Positions 8,663 to 19,074 of a stretch of DNA of 64,000 bases are shown one piece after another; the stretch's first letter is position 1; every line of letters starts with the position of its first letter. The DNA is from CAVSRC01 sp963781775 (lineage in GTDB: Bacteria; Pseudomonadota; Alphaproteobacteria; Rhizobiales; Kaistiaceae), in contig CAWAHE010000016.1 in assembly GCA_963781775.1 (NCBI GenBank), positions 1 to 64,000 of the forward strand, in the 5' to 3' direction. The translations under genes were made by a program, and so were the position numbers. The notes below the pieces were generated by a model, which was given only the letters and a program-made list of their open reading frames with translations, was not told where the DNA came from and ran no database searches.

Positions 8663-9912
8663 GTGCCGGCCAGCACTTCCGCGGCGCGGGCAAAGAAATC
8701 GGGAGCGCCGAAATTGCCCGATTTCAGCGCGAGGGCGAGATCGCGACCGACCACCTTGAGGGCCGGCACTCCGAGATCGATCTCCGGCCCGATGGCCATG
8801 GCCCCGACGTTCAGCGCTTCGACGACCGCGCCCGAAGTCTCGCCGCCTGCTGACACGATCCGGGTGAAGCCGGCATCCGCCAGCCCGCGCGCCGTCTCGC
8901 CCATGAAACGCTCGATGCGGCCCGCGATGACCGCGCGGCCGAACCGCTCCTGGGCCGCCTCGACCACGTCGGGTTCGGCAGATGAATAGATCAACGGCTG
9001 ATTGTCCCTGCGTTCTCTCGCCCAGGCCACCGCGGACCCCGGCGTCAAGCTGCCATCCATGACCGCTTCGGCGAGCACTTCCAGAGCCGGGTGACCGACG
9101 CGGTGGCGCTCGACCTGACCGCGGGTTGCCGTCGAACACGAGCCGGAGAGAACGGCAACCGGGCCGGCGCTGCCGCGCCACTCGGTCTTGCCGCCGGCGA
9201 GCGCGCCGCGAGCGCGGAAATTGTCGGGCAGGCCGAGCGCGATACCCGAACCGCCGGTGATCAACGGCAGGTCGGCAGCCGCCGCACCGATCTCCACCAG
9301 ATCGGAATCGTTGATCGTATCGACCACGATCAGCGTTTCGCCACGGCCATCGGCCGCATCGAGCCCGGCGCGTATGGCCTTGCGGCCCTGCAGCACGACC
9401 GGCGCGGCGACGTGCCCTATTTTCGAGCGGCTCTGGCGGGCCAGCCAGCGCCGCAGATCGGGGTCGGTCATCGGCGTCAGCGGATGCTTCTCCATGCCAC
9501 TTTCGTTGAGCAGCTTGTCGCCAACAAAGAGGTGGCCCTGATAGATCGACCGTTTCAGCGACGGATAGGCCGGGCACACGACGACGCGGGTCGCAGCAAG
9601 CGCGTCGGCGAGTGCGTCCGCGACCGGGCCGATATTGCCATCGGGCGTGGAGTCGAACGTCGAGCAGTACTTGAAGAAGAACTGGGTGCAGCCTTGGGCC
9701 TGCAGCCAATGCAAGGCGGCGAGAGACTGGCTGACGGCGTCGGCGGCAGCGATCGTTCGCGACTTCAGCGCAACGACGCCCGCCTCGACGTCCTCCTCCG
9801 CCGGACGGTCCGGCACGCCGGAATATTGCACCGTGCGCATGCCGCCCTTGGCCAGCGTGTTCGCGATGTCGGACGAACCCGTGAAATCGTCACCAATGCA
9901 ACCGAGAAGAAT
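8659..9912 (-). CDS. otnK: Four-carbon acid sugar kinase (3-oxo-tetronate kinase family)
   Basis: A 417-residue kinase of the former DUF1537 family. The N-terminus GCIGDDFTGSSDIANTLAKG is the family's catalytic and substrate-binding start; VQYSGVPD and the C-terminal GGETSGAVVEALN nucleotide-binding region follow. The first ATG/GTG/TTG in frame (9840) would delete the conserved N-terminus. The frame runs upstream to an ATT at 9912 placed 6 nt after a GGAGG ribosome site, with no conventional start further upstream, so I propose ATT initiation. It should phosphorylate O4 of a 3-oxo-tetronate before decarboxylation by OtnC. Confidence 0.85.
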   Translation of the reverse strand: MLLGCIGDDFTGSSDIANTLAKGGMRTVQYSGVPDRPAEEDVEAGVVALKSRTIAAADAVSQSLAALHWLQAQGCTQFFFKYCSTFDSTPDGNIGPVADALADALAATRVVVCPAYPSLKRSIYQGHLFVGDKLLNESGMEKHPLTPMTDPDLRRWLARQSRSKIGHVAAPVVLQGRKAIRAGLDAADGRGETLIVVDTINDSDLVEIGAAAADLPLITGGSGIALGLPDNFRARGALAGGKTEWRGSAGPVAVLSGSCSTATRGQVERHRVGHPALEVLAEAVMDGSLTPGSAVAWARERRDNQPLIYSSAEPDVVEAAQERFGRAVIAGRIERFMGETARGLADAGFTRIVSAGGETSGAVVEALNVGAMAIGPEIDLGVPALKVVGRDLALALKSGNFGAPDFFARAAEVLAGT

Positions 9913-10032
9913 TGTCGTCCTCCGCGTGGTCAGGCCAGTGGGGCGATAAGCGGCTGGCGACCGGCGCCTGTCAAGCTGACGCCCAGAAGGCCGGCATCTT
10001 TCCGTTCATCTCGCCGCCATGTGACGGCACGA

Positions 10033-10948
10033 TCAGGCCTTCGGCAGCCTCCGCACGGCAAACCGGCACTCGGCCGTGAGCGTCGCACCGGGGACGAGCA
10101 CCACCAGACCGTGGGCATCGGGACCCGGCGCCAGGTTATGGGCGTCGACGGTGTGGGTCACCGGTTCGAAGCAGAAGAACGACGCGTCGCTGCCAGGCGA
10201 ATAGAGGATATAGACGTTGACCGGCGGGCCGGCTGATGACATCAAGCGCCACGCCGCGGTCATCCCAGAAGATCGTCGCCTGCCGGTTCCAGCCGGCAAA
10301 GGCGTTGTTGATCCGGTCCGCCGGCAACGGACGCGGCTCGCCGAAGTTCCAGTCCGGCCGCCGCGCGACCGCGATCTCTTCCGCGGGCAGGTGGCGATCA
10401 TCCTCCAGCCACACCGTCCGCGACGGCGCCAGCAGCCGCGTGCCGGGCGTGCGCGGAAACCACGGATGGAATCCGGCCCCGAACGGCAATGGGTCTTGCC
10501 CCAGATTGGTCAAGGACAACCGGGCCGACAGATCCTCCGCCGAGAGCACGTATTCAAGCTCGCCGCGATAGTGAAACAAACCGAGATCGCGCGTCTCGCG
10601 GACCAGTCTCGCGCGAGTCGCGTCGTGTTCGGCCACCGTCCACGGCTTCTGCCACGCGTCGCCGTGAAGCGGGAACGGCTCGCCCGCGACATTCGGGGCA
10701 AGAGCATGGAACGAACCGCCGAAGGAAAAGCCACCGCCCGAGATGCGATTCGACCACGGCGCCAGCACGAACAGGCCGAGCGCCCCCGGCTCCGTGCTGC
10801 CGCCATCGGGCCATGGCCGGAACAAATCAACGATCCGCCGGCCTTCGGCGAAATCGAAGCGCGCAATGCCGCCACCGATTTCCGGCACGATCTCCGCCGA
10901 CAGCGGACCGGCCTCCAGACGCAGGGCACTCGGCCCGCTGACAGCCAT
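10033..10948 (-). pseudogene. Aldose 1-epimerase, disrupted by a frameshift near 10240
   Basis: The first 235 or so codons from ATG 10948 read as an aldose 1-epimerase (IVPEIGGGIARFDF, LFVLAPWSNRISGGGF, PLHGDAWQKPW with the catalytic His region, GFHPWFPRTPGTRLLAP). After GVALD near 10240 the frame loses homology. The correct C-terminus (SSAGPPVNVYILYSPGSD, then FFCFEPVTHTVDAHN) continues in the adjacent frame to a stop at 10033. One extra base, or loss of two, explains this. The intact enzyme would interconvert sugar anomers in the cytoplasm. Both halves look otherwise undegraded, so the mutation is recent or an assembly error. Confidence 0.75.
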
Positions 10949-10958
10949 CTGAGGGCCG

Positions 10959-11783
10959 CTATCCCGGCGGATGTTTCCAGCCGAGCAGCCGCCCCGCCTT
11001 TGACGAATTGAAGAAACTGCAATTGCCGCTGAAGTCTCCGCGCAGCGGAACGGCGGGGAAGAATTTCGCGGCCAGCTCTCGGCTGGGCGTATCGTTCGTG
11101 GTGTCCGGGGCCACGATGTAGAACGCCTCATGGCCGTCGAAATCGGCGGTCAGGCTGAGTAGGCAGGCGCGCGCCGCCGCATCGAAGCGGGTATAGGCCC
11201 ACAAATTATGGGCGACGCGATCGACCGTCGCATTGAAGACCTTGCCGGCCGTCGCGCGGTCGGGCACCACCCAGTGGAAGCGCATGCTGGCGATGCGCAT
11301 GTCCTCGTAGCGCCGAACAAAAGCGTCGGCCTGCTGCTCGCAGATCCATTTCGACAGGCTGTAGGGCTCCTCCGAGTAGTTCGGATGCTCCTCGTCGATC
11401 GGGAAATAGTCGTAGCGCGGACTGCGGCTGTAGGAGTGCCCGATCGCGTTGACGCTCGACGCCTGGCAGACGCGCAGGATGCCGTGCTCGGCCGCGGCGC
11501 TGAGCGCGTTGTAGCTGCCAACGACATTGTTGTTGTGGACCACATGGTCCGGATGCCGGCCGGGCGACGGGATCGCCGCCATGTGAATGACCGCATCGCA
11601 GTCCACGAACGCATCGACGAGCTTCTCGTACTCGCTCATGTCGGCGAGCACGAACGGAACGCCCTTCTGCGGTTCAGGCGGTTCCACCCGATCGATGTTG
11701 ATGAGGTCATGACCTTGGGCGAGGCCCTCGGCGATGATCGCGCGGCCAACGCCGCCAGATCCGCCGGTAACGGCAATCTTCAT
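10959..11783 (-). CDS. NAD-dependent epimerase/dehydratase-family protein, uronate dehydrogenase-like
   Basis: A 274-residue extended SDR. It has the glycine motif TGGSGGVGRA at the N-terminus, the NAD-ribose acidic residue in INIDRVEP, and the catalytic pair in YSLSKWICEQQ (YxxxK). HMAAIPSPGRHPD and the compact size match uronate dehydrogenases, which oxidise glucuronate or galacturonate to the aldarolactone. ATG 11783 follows AGGAACC. It sits 11 bp after the mannonate dehydratase gene and 10 bp before the epimerase, so the three form one operon. Exact substrate is inferred from neighbours. Confidence 0.8.
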   Translation of the reverse strand: MKIAVTGGSGGVGRAIIAEGLAQGHDLINIDRVEPPEPQKGVPFVLADMSEYEKLVDAFVDCDAVIHMAAIPSPGRHPDHVVHNNNVVGSYNALSAAAEHGILRVCQASSVNAIGHSYSRSPRYDYFPIDEEHPNYSEEPYSLSKWICEQQADAFVRRYEDMRIASMRFHWVVPDRATAGKVFNATVDRVAHNLWAYTRFDAAARACLLSLTADFDGHEAFYIVAPDTTNDTPSRELAAKFFPAVPLRGDFSGNCSFFNSSKAGRLLGWKHPPG

Positions 11784-11794
11784 TTGGATGGTTC

Positions 11795-12757
11795 CTACTC
11801 GGCGTAAACGCTTTCGCGCAAACCGCGAATGTAGCCAATGGCGTAGAGCCGGCCGAAAGACGAGTAGCCGGCATGCTCGTTGCTGTCGCCCTCGACGGTC
11901 GGCACATGGTCGGGGCGCAGCACGCCATCGAAGCCGATGTCGCGGTAGGCGCGCATGCAGGCCAGCATGTCGGTCTTGCCCGCGTCGTGCCACGTTTCCT
12001 GGAACTTCTTCGGCGTGCCGCGCACGTCGCGGAAATGAACGAACGAGATGTTCTTGCCGAACTTGCGGATGGCCGCCGGCAGATCGTCGGTCATCAGCGT
12101 GAAATTGCCCTGACACAGCGTGATCGAGTTCATCGGGCTCGGTACGAGGTCGATCAGCCGCTGGTAGTTGTCGATGCTGCGCATGATACGGCTGACGCCG
12201 CGGATCGGCGACAGCGGCGGGTCGTCCGGGTGCATGGAAAGCTTGACCTTCGCCTTCTCGGCAACCGGCAGAACCTTCTTGAGGAAATACTCAAGGTGGG
12301 TCCACAGCTCGTCCTCGCCGATCGGCGGGTTGGAGGTGATGTTTTCGGGAACGTCGTTGAGGTCGAAGCTGGTCACCACCGAGCCACCGCGCGACGGCGT
12401 CGCCATGTTGGTGCGCACCCAGTTGAAGTCGGTCATCCACTCGTAGCACCAGACCGGGATGCCAAGCTTGCCCATATTCTCCAGCAATGTGCAGACCGTG
12501 GCGATCTCCTCGTCGCGGCCGGGCAGGCCGCGCTTCGCCTTGTTCAGGGGCGGGCGCGCCTCGATGACCCGCAGTTCGAAGCCGCCCTTCTCGTAGCGCT
12601 CCTTCATCCGCGTCAGCGGCGCCAGATCCCAGGGCGCCTCACCAGCCTCGACGCTGTCGAAGGGAAGGCCGCCGACGGCAAGATCGACGCCGGCCTGCTT
12701 CGCCAGTTTCCAGACCGACGACTCTTTCGGTGGGATCATTTCGGCGATTTCAAGCAT
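11795..12757 (-). CDS. uxuA: Mannonate dehydratase (UxuA family), short form
   Basis: A 320-residue TIM-barrel protein with the UxuA hallmarks: SMHPDDPPLSPIRGVSRIM, ITLCQGNF, SFVHFRDVRG, TWHDAGKTDMLACM and LRPDHVPT. These carry the metal-binding His and Asp residues. UxuA removes water from D-mannonate to give 2-keto-3-deoxygluconate in hexuronate breakdown. It is about 70 residues shorter than the Escherichia enzyme, as in several alphaproteobacterial homologues. ATG 12757 is preceded by CAGGAAGCG. No fructuronate reductase or KDG kinase is present in the window. Confidence 0.85.
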   Translation of the reverse strand: MLEIAEMIPPKESSVWKLAKQAGVDLAVGGLPFDSVEAGEAPWDLAPLTRMKERYEKGGFELRVIEARPPLNKAKRGLPGRDEEIATVCTLLENMGKLGIPVWCYEWMTDFNWVRTNMATPSRGGSVVTSFDLNDVPENITSNPPIGEDELWTHLEYFLKKVLPVAEKAKVKLSMHPDDPPLSPIRGVSRIMRSIDNYQRLIDLVPSPMNSITLCQGNFTLMTDDLPAAIRKFGKNISFVHFRDVRGTPKKFQETWHDAGKTDMLACMRAYRDIGFDGVLRPDHVPTVEGDSNEHAGYSSFGRLYAIGYIRGLRESVYAE

Positions 12758-12843
12758 GGGATCGCTTCCTGTGGAGCCCCGCGCCGGACCATTCCAGCCT
12801 GCGGTCAACTGCGGGGGGCGCGGTTCGTTCGTGCGGGCTTGGT

Positions 12844-13850
12844 TCAGACTGGCAGGAGTTCCGACAGGCGCTCGGAAACGACCTCGGGCTGCTTGTCATA
12901 GAGATAGCACGAGGCGGTGTGGTGCGCGTCGATCTGGAACAGCGGCGGCTCGACCTTGCAACGCTCCATCGCCACCGGGCAGCGGTTGCGGAAGCGGCAG
13001 CCTTCGACCGAACCAGCGGCATCGCGCGCCTTGATCGGATGCTCGCCCCACCGCTTGTCGAGGTCGGTCCACGGAATCGAATCGACCAGGAGTTGCGTAT
13101 ACGGATGTTGCGGGCGCTTGATCACGGCATCGACGTCGCCCGCCTCCATCACCGCCCCGCGATAGAGCACGATGATCGACTTGGCGATATGAAACGCCGT
13201 TGTCAGGTCGTGGGTGATGTAGATGATGGAGACGCCATAGTCCTGCTGGAGCTTGCGCAGGGTCTCCAGGATGTTGGCGCGCAGCGACGCATCGACCATC
13301 GAGACCGGCTCGTCGGCAATCAGCAGGCGCGGCCTCAGCAACAGGGCCCGCGCGACGTTGATGCGCTGACGCTGGCCGCCGGACAATTGATGCGGGAAAC
13401 GCCCGAGAACGTCCTCGGGGCGAAGCCCGACCGCGTTCAGGGCCTCATCCATCTTGCCGCGTGCTTCCGACTTCGACTTCGCCAGCCGGAAGCGCCGGAT
13501 GGGCACCGACAGAAGGTGATCCACCGTGTAGAACGGATTAAACACCGCGAAGGGGTCCTGGAAGACCGCCTGGACCTCGCGCCGGAACGTCATGCGTTCT
13601 TCGCCGCGCAGCGTGCTGATGTCTTTGCCGCGATAAATGATCTGGCCAGCCGTCGGCTCGATGAAACCGAGGAGCAGCATGGCAAGCGTCGTCTTGCCGC
13701 TGCCGCTCTCGCCGGCAACGGTCAGGATCGTCGGCTCGTCTTCGCGAAGCGTCAGCGAGAAATCGACCAGCGCGGTTGTCGAGGTCGCGTTGATCAGGCC
13801 GCGCGAATAGACCTTCGATACGTTGTGGAGTTCCAGAAGGTTTGCCACCG

Positions 13851-13854
<4 letters not shown>
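12844..13854 (-). CDS. Oligopeptide/oligosaccharide ABC transporter ATP-binding protein (DppF-like)
   Basis: A 336-residue ABC ATPase with Walker A (AGESGSGKTTLAML), signature LSGGQRQRINVARAL, Walker B LLIADEPVSMVDASLR and H-loop IYITHDL. A C-terminal oligopeptide-transporter extension follows, with the cysteine cluster CRFRNRCPVAMERC. The chosen start is GTG 13854, which overlaps the stop of the preceding ATPase gene (GTGA) and follows AAAGAGG. It pairs with the DppD-like subunit to power import by the two permeases. Sugar-acid neighbours suggest an oligosaccharide rather than a peptide. Confidence 0.9.
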
Positions 13855-14882
<1,028 letters not shown>

Positions 14883-14887
14883 GGATC

Positions 14888-15793
14888 CTATTCCGACTTG
14901 CGCACGCGGGGATTAGCCAATTCGTCCAGTCCCATAATGATCAGCGCAAGCGATCCCAGAATGAGAATCATGCCAATCGCGGGTTCGATCGGCCACCACC
15001 ACCAGCCGTTGAAGAAGGCGCCCTGCGACTGGGCGGCCCAGATAATGTTTCCGAGCAGCGGTTCGCGCAGCGGACCGAGACCGAGAACGGCGAGATAGAA
15101 CGACGCGAACACGGCGGCGAACACCTGGCCGACGAAGGCGGCGGCGATGAACGGCAGCAGGTTGGGCAGGATCTCCTTGAAGATGATGCCGAAGTCGCCG
15201 ACCCCCGACAGCTTGGCGACGGACACGAACTGCCGCTCCTTCATGGTGAGCACCTGCGAACGGATGACCAGCGTCGGCCACATCCACGCCAGCAGCACCA
15301 CGATGAACGCCATCGTGTAGATGGTCACGTCGCGCTTATCGAGCGACCCGGCGATCACCACCTGGATGAGCAGGACCGGTATCGGCAGAAGAATCTGGCA
15401 CACGCTGCGGATACCGGTGTCGATCCAGCGACCGAAATAGGCCGAGACGAACCCGAGCACCACGCCGATAAACGTGCCGATCGCTCCGGCGATCACGCCG
15501 ATCACTGCCGTCTGCCACATGCCGACCGCCATGGCCGCCAGCAAGTCGCGACCGAAGAAATCCGTGCCCAGCGGATATGCCCAGCTTGGCGGTTTGCGCG
15601 TTGGCGCCGACAGCGGATAGGCGTCTTCGGGATTAACGACCAGCAGGCCGATAACGGTGAAGGCCACCAGAAGGAGGAGCACGAAGAGGCCGATCGAGAG
15701 GCTCTTGTTCCTTCGCAAATAGCGAAGAAAGAGAACCAATCCACCCGGTTGTCGCACCGCCTCCGGTGTCCATGCAGCGACTGCCACTGTCAT
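14888..15793 (-). CDS. ABC transporter permease, DppC-like
   Basis: A 301-residue inner-membrane permease with an N-terminal membrane anchor (SIGLFVLLLLVAFTVIGLLV), the periplasmic segment YPLGTDFFGRDLLAAMAVG typical of DppC/OppC, and the cytoplasmic coupling loop near SVAKLSGVGDFGIIFKEILP. It is adjacent to the DppB-like partner (6-bp gap) and lies upstream of both ATPase genes. Confidence 0.9.
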   Translation of the reverse strand: MTVAVAAWTPEAVRQPGGLVLFLRYLRRNKSLSIGLFVLLLLVAFTVIGLLVVNPEDAYPLSAPTRKPPSWAYPLGTDFFGRDLLAAMAVGMWQTAVIGVIAGAIGTFIGVVLGFVSAYFGRWIDTGIRSVCQILLPIPVLLIQVVIAGSLDKRDVTIYTMAFIVVLLAWMWPTLVIRSQVLTMKERQFVSVAKLSGVGDFGIIFKEILPNLLPFIAAAFVGQVFAAVFASFYLAVLGLGPLREPLLGNIIWAAQSQGAFFNGWWWWPIEPAIGMILILGSLALIIMGLDELANPRVRKSE

Positions 15794-15799
15794 TGTCCC

Positions 15800-16801
15800 T
15801 TATTGATTCTTGATTCGAGGATCGAGCAGCGGATAGACGAATTCCATCGCCACCATCAGCGTCGCGATCGCGATCGTGATGAAGATGACGATGCCGTAGA
15901 TCACCGGGAAATCGTTGGACCGGATAGCGTCCTGCAACAACGTACCGATGCCCGGCAGCCCGAAAATGCCCTCGACGATCACTGCCGACGTCACCACCGT
16001 GCCAAGCGCCAGCGCCAGTCCAGTGACCTGGGGCACGATCGCATTGCGCAAGTAGTAGTCGCGGAAGATGCGCACACCGTCGAGGCCCTTGTGCTCGGCG
16101 AAATTGACATAGTCCTCGCCCTGGATGGTGACACCCATGCCGCGCATCGACAGCACCCAGCCGCCGACGGAGCCCAGGATGAGCGAGAGCGCCGGCAAAA
16201 TCTGGTGCACGCCCATATCGAGAGCAAAGCGCCACGACCAGTTGGGGATGACGCCGATGGAATAGGCGCCGCCGAGCGGCAGGAGCTTCAGTCGGAAACC
16301 GACGAAGAAGAGCAGCAGCACGCCGGCCAGAACCGGCGGAACGCCCGTGAACAGCACGAAAGGCGTGGCGATCGAACGCGCCCATTGCGGCGCCCGCGGC
16401 CAGGCGGCAATCGCCCCGAGCAGCGTACCAATCACGAAGCTGAGAATGGTGGTGACGAGGATGAGGCCGATCGTCCACGGCAGCGCCTGCTGGATGAGGC
16501 CGGTCACCGTCGCCGGATATTTGCCGAGCGAGTAGCCGAAATTGAAATGCACGACGCTGTTCATGTAGTCGAAATATTGCGGCAGCAGCGGCCGGTCGAG
16601 GCCGAATTGATGCTCCATGGAGGCAACGATCTTTTCCAGATCGCCCGGCGAGAAGCCACCATTGCGGGCCAGTTCCGCGAAGCGCTCGCGGATGGCGTTA
16701 CGCGACGAGAAACGCGGAACGAAGAACACGATGGTCGAGGCCGACCAGATCACCAGAATAAGGAAAAGGAGACGTCGGACGATCAGCCGTAACGTGGACA
16801 C
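15800..16801 (-). CDS. ABC transporter permease, DppB-like
   Basis: A 333-residue inner-membrane permease. The N-terminal helix LIVRRLLFLILVIWSASTIVF is typical of DppB/OppB. A membrane core (IGLILVTTILSFVIGTLLGAI) follows, with the EAA-like coupling region EDYVNFAEHKGLDGVRIFRD. It begins 75 bp after the binding-protein gene, separated by a very stable hairpin that may lower its expression relative to the binding protein. Confidence 0.9.
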   Translation of the reverse strand: MSTLRLIVRRLLFLILVIWSASTIVFFVPRFSSRNAIRERFAELARNGGFSPGDLEKIVASMEHQFGLDRPLLPQYFDYMNSVVHFNFGYSLGKYPATVTGLIQQALPWTIGLILVTTILSFVIGTLLGAIAAWPRAPQWARSIATPFVLFTGVPPVLAGVLLLFFVGFRLKLLPLGGAYSIGVIPNWSWRFALDMGVHQILPALSLILGSVGGWVLSMRGMGVTIQGEDYVNFAEHKGLDGVRIFRDYYLRNAIVPQVTGLALALGTVVTSAVIVEGIFGLPGIGTLLQDAIRSNDFPVIYGIVIFITIAIATLMVAMEFVYPLLDPRIKNQ

Positions 16802-16835
16802 TCAACCATGCTCCCGCGCATGAAATCCAAAGAGA

Positions 16836-16861
16836 GGGTGTGCGCCCGAAGGCGCACACCC
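16836..16861 (-). promoter_or_regulatory. UUCG-capped stem-loop between binding protein and permease genes
   Basis: On the transcribed minus strand, GGGTGTGCGCC pairs perfectly with GGCGCACACCC around a TTCG loop. This is an 11-bp stem with the extra-stable C(UUCG)G tetraloop. Only a short pyrimidine run (TCTCTTT) follows. It sits 15 nt after the binding-protein stop, so it is best read as a partial terminator or 3'-end stabiliser for the binding-protein message. Confidence 0.75.
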
Positions 16862-16876
16862 GTGGATGCGGCGATT

Positions 16877-18661
16877 CTACTTGCCGGTCGGCTTGAGGCC
16901 GGTGACCACCAGCATGCCGGTATGCGCCCAGAAGGCACCGTTCTCACCCAGCGACAGGTTCTTGGCGCTCGGCCAGTTGGTCCAGTACGTGTTGTTGTAC
17001 GGGATACGGTGCAGCCACTGGATGATCGGCACGTCGATCTGGTCGCGCCAGTAGATCTCCATCGCCTTGACGGCCAGCGCGTGGAACTCGGGCGAGTCCG
17101 GATCAAGCGGCGCCATCGTGTTCATGATGTCGTCGTATTCCGGATTCTTGTAGCGCGAGAACCGGTTGTTGCCGGCGGAAGTGCCGATCGACGTGCTGTA
17201 TTTGCCGTCGAACAGCTCGAAGGCCGCGTAGGGATCCTTCAGGCTGGCGCCGTGACCGAACATGTAGAAGCCCGGTACGCCGTCCGCCATGTTTTGGTAG
17301 GCGTCGGTGCCGAAGTTGACCGCGGCATCGATTCCGCCCTTGCGCAGCATTTCGACCAGAACCGGGGCGATGTCGGAGTGAATGCCCTCAAAGCCCTGGA
17401 TCGTGCCGTTGACGGTCTTGCCGTCCTTCTCCCAAAGACCATCGCCGTTCTTCTTGAAGCCGGCTTCGGTCATCAGCTTGGCGGCCTCGTCGAGGTCGAA
17501 CTTGCCGGGCTGATACTTCGCTTCCAGCGCCTTCACCTCGGGCGAATCCACGAATTTCTTCAGAGCGGGATAGAGCGGGAACGGATAGATGGTGGAGATG
17601 TGCGAGCCGTCGTAGAGGATCTTGTCGATCTTCTCGCGGTCGATCATCAGGCTGATCGCGCGGCGCACCTTCACGTCGTTGTAGGGAGCGATCTGGTCGT
17701 TCATCCACAGCGAGTTCGGCCACCAGTCGAGATAGCCGTAGGGCGGATCCTTGCCCTGCCAGCCGTCCACTTTCTCGTTCTGCGCGAGGATGTTGCCAAT
17801 CACCTGGGCGCGCATATCAAGCGAGGAATCCATCTCGTTGTTGACGATACGCTGGGCGACCGTGTCCATGTTCTGACCGACCTGACCACCCAGGTTGACC
17901 ATCACGATGCGTTTGACAGCCGGATCGGCCATCAGACCCGCCTTGATGGCCCACCAGTCTTCACGCAGGTTGAAGATCTTCTGATTGGCGTTCCAGGCGA
18001 CGAGATCGTACGGACCGGAGTGCGGGATATCGGTGCCGCCGGCGGCCGCGGTGACGTCGGGCTGCTTGGACTCCCAGGCCGCCTGAACGATCGGAATGCC
18101 GGTGTCGAACTTGAGCGTCAGGACCTGGAACTTGAAATGCGGCGCCGGAAGCTTGAACTTCAAGACGACGGTCTCGGCGTCGGGCGCTGTGATCGTGTCG
18201 ACGAACTGGTTGAAGTCGGTGTGGTACGGCAGCTTGTCGTACTTCATCTGGCCTTCGAAGGTATAGGCAACGTCCTTCGAGGTGACCGGCGTGCCATCGC
18301 TCCACTTGGCCATCGGGTTGAGCTTGATCGTCAGCTCGGTGAAATCCTTGTTGTAATCCATGGCCGTCGCGAGCCACGGAATGTACTTGTCGGCAAAGAT
18401 GCCGAAGTACATCAACGGCTCATACATGAAGGCATTGCCTTCCTGATGCGTGTAGCCCGGAATCGCCCACGGATTGGTGACACCAATCGGCGACGTGATG
18501 CTCCAGCCCAAAATCAGGGTCTGGTTGCGCGGCACATCCGCCAGCGGCTTATCCGGCTTGATCTCAGTCGGAGCGGCGGCGGTTTGCGCGTAGCCGGCGA
18601 CCGGACCGAAAGTGGCCGCCACGGCGAGCATGGCCGCAGCAGCAAGCTTGTGTTTGAACAT
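16877..18661 (-). CDS. ABC transporter substrate-binding protein, family 5 (oligopeptide/oligosaccharide)
   Basis: A 594-residue extracytoplasmic solute-binding protein. A Sec signal (FKHKLAAAAMLAVAATFG, cleavage near GYAQ) precedes the family 5 motif region PMAKWSDGTPVTSKDVAYTF and the typical VRRAISLMIDREKI. ATG 18661 is chosen because GGGAGGA lies 8 nt upstream; an in-frame ATG 33 nt earlier is not supported. Family 5 proteins bind peptides, nickel or, in several bacteria, plant-derived oligosaccharides. Downstream uronate genes favour an oligosaccharide. It is the first gene of the operon. Confidence 0.9.
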   Translation of the reverse strand: MFKHKLAAAAMLAVAATFGPVAGYAQTAAAPTEIKPDKPLADVPRNQTLILGWSITSPIGVTNPWAIPGYTHQEGNAFMYEPLMYFGIFADKYIPWLATAMDYNKDFTELTIKLNPMAKWSDGTPVTSKDVAYTFEGQMKYDKLPYHTDFNQFVDTITAPDAETVVLKFKLPAPHFKFQVLTLKFDTGIPIVQAAWESKQPDVTAAAGGTDIPHSGPYDLVAWNANQKIFNLREDWWAIKAGLMADPAVKRIVMVNLGGQVGQNMDTVAQRIVNNEMDSSLDMRAQVIGNILAQNEKVDGWQGKDPPYGYLDWWPNSLWMNDQIAPYNDVKVRRAISLMIDREKIDKILYDGSHISTIYPFPLYPALKKFVDSPEVKALEAKYQPGKFDLDEAAKLMTEAGFKKNGDGLWEKDGKTVNGTIQGFEGIHSDIAPVLVEMLRKGGIDAAVNFGTDAYQNMADGVPGFYMFGHGASLKDPYAAFELFDGKYSTSIGTSAGNNRFSRYKNPEYDDIMNTMAPLDPDSPEFHALAVKAMEIYWRDQIDVPIIQWLHRIPYNNTYWTNWPSAKNLSLGENGAFWAHTGMLVVTGLKPTGK

Positions 18662-19033
18662 GTGACAGATTCCTCCCTGTCCTGTGACGATCAACTTGAG
18701 CGCCCACCCCGGTTTTCTCCCAGGAATGCCGCCCGAACTGCCTTTCAGAATGTCCTTTCAGCCACCTCCCCCCAACATGGTCGGGTCATTTCCACGCCTC
18801 AGCGCGCCTGTGACGTCGCCCGCGTGTAATCGTTAACATCGTCGGAGCAAGCGCCCTTCCCGTCCCGGCATTTTCGCAAGCCAACCATCCACCCGACCTC
18901 GTCAGGTTCAACGCCGCCCGCGCATCATGTTGCTTGTTTCACCAGCCGCACAGCCCGTCTTGCGGCCTGCCGGATGACGTCCATTCCTCCCCATTCCGGC
19001 GCGGCTGCCTCTCCCCACAAGCAACGCCGGATT

Positions 19034-19074
19034 TTGTACAATGTAGCGTAGGCTGCCCTGTCCCATGGTGTCAA
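19034..19074 (-). promoter_or_regulatory. Predicted promoter with TTGTACAA operator for the family 5 ABC operon
   Basis: The 461-bp gap 18662-19122 has no convincing gene. On the minus strand it contains TTGACA (19069-19074), 18 bp, then TACGCT (19045-19050), a good -35/-10 pair. Immediately downstream is the palindrome TTGTACAA (19034-19041), where a GntR-type repressor could block initiation. The leader to the binding-protein start would be about 370 nt, unusually long, so a second promoter closer to 18661 is possible. Confidence 0.5.
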
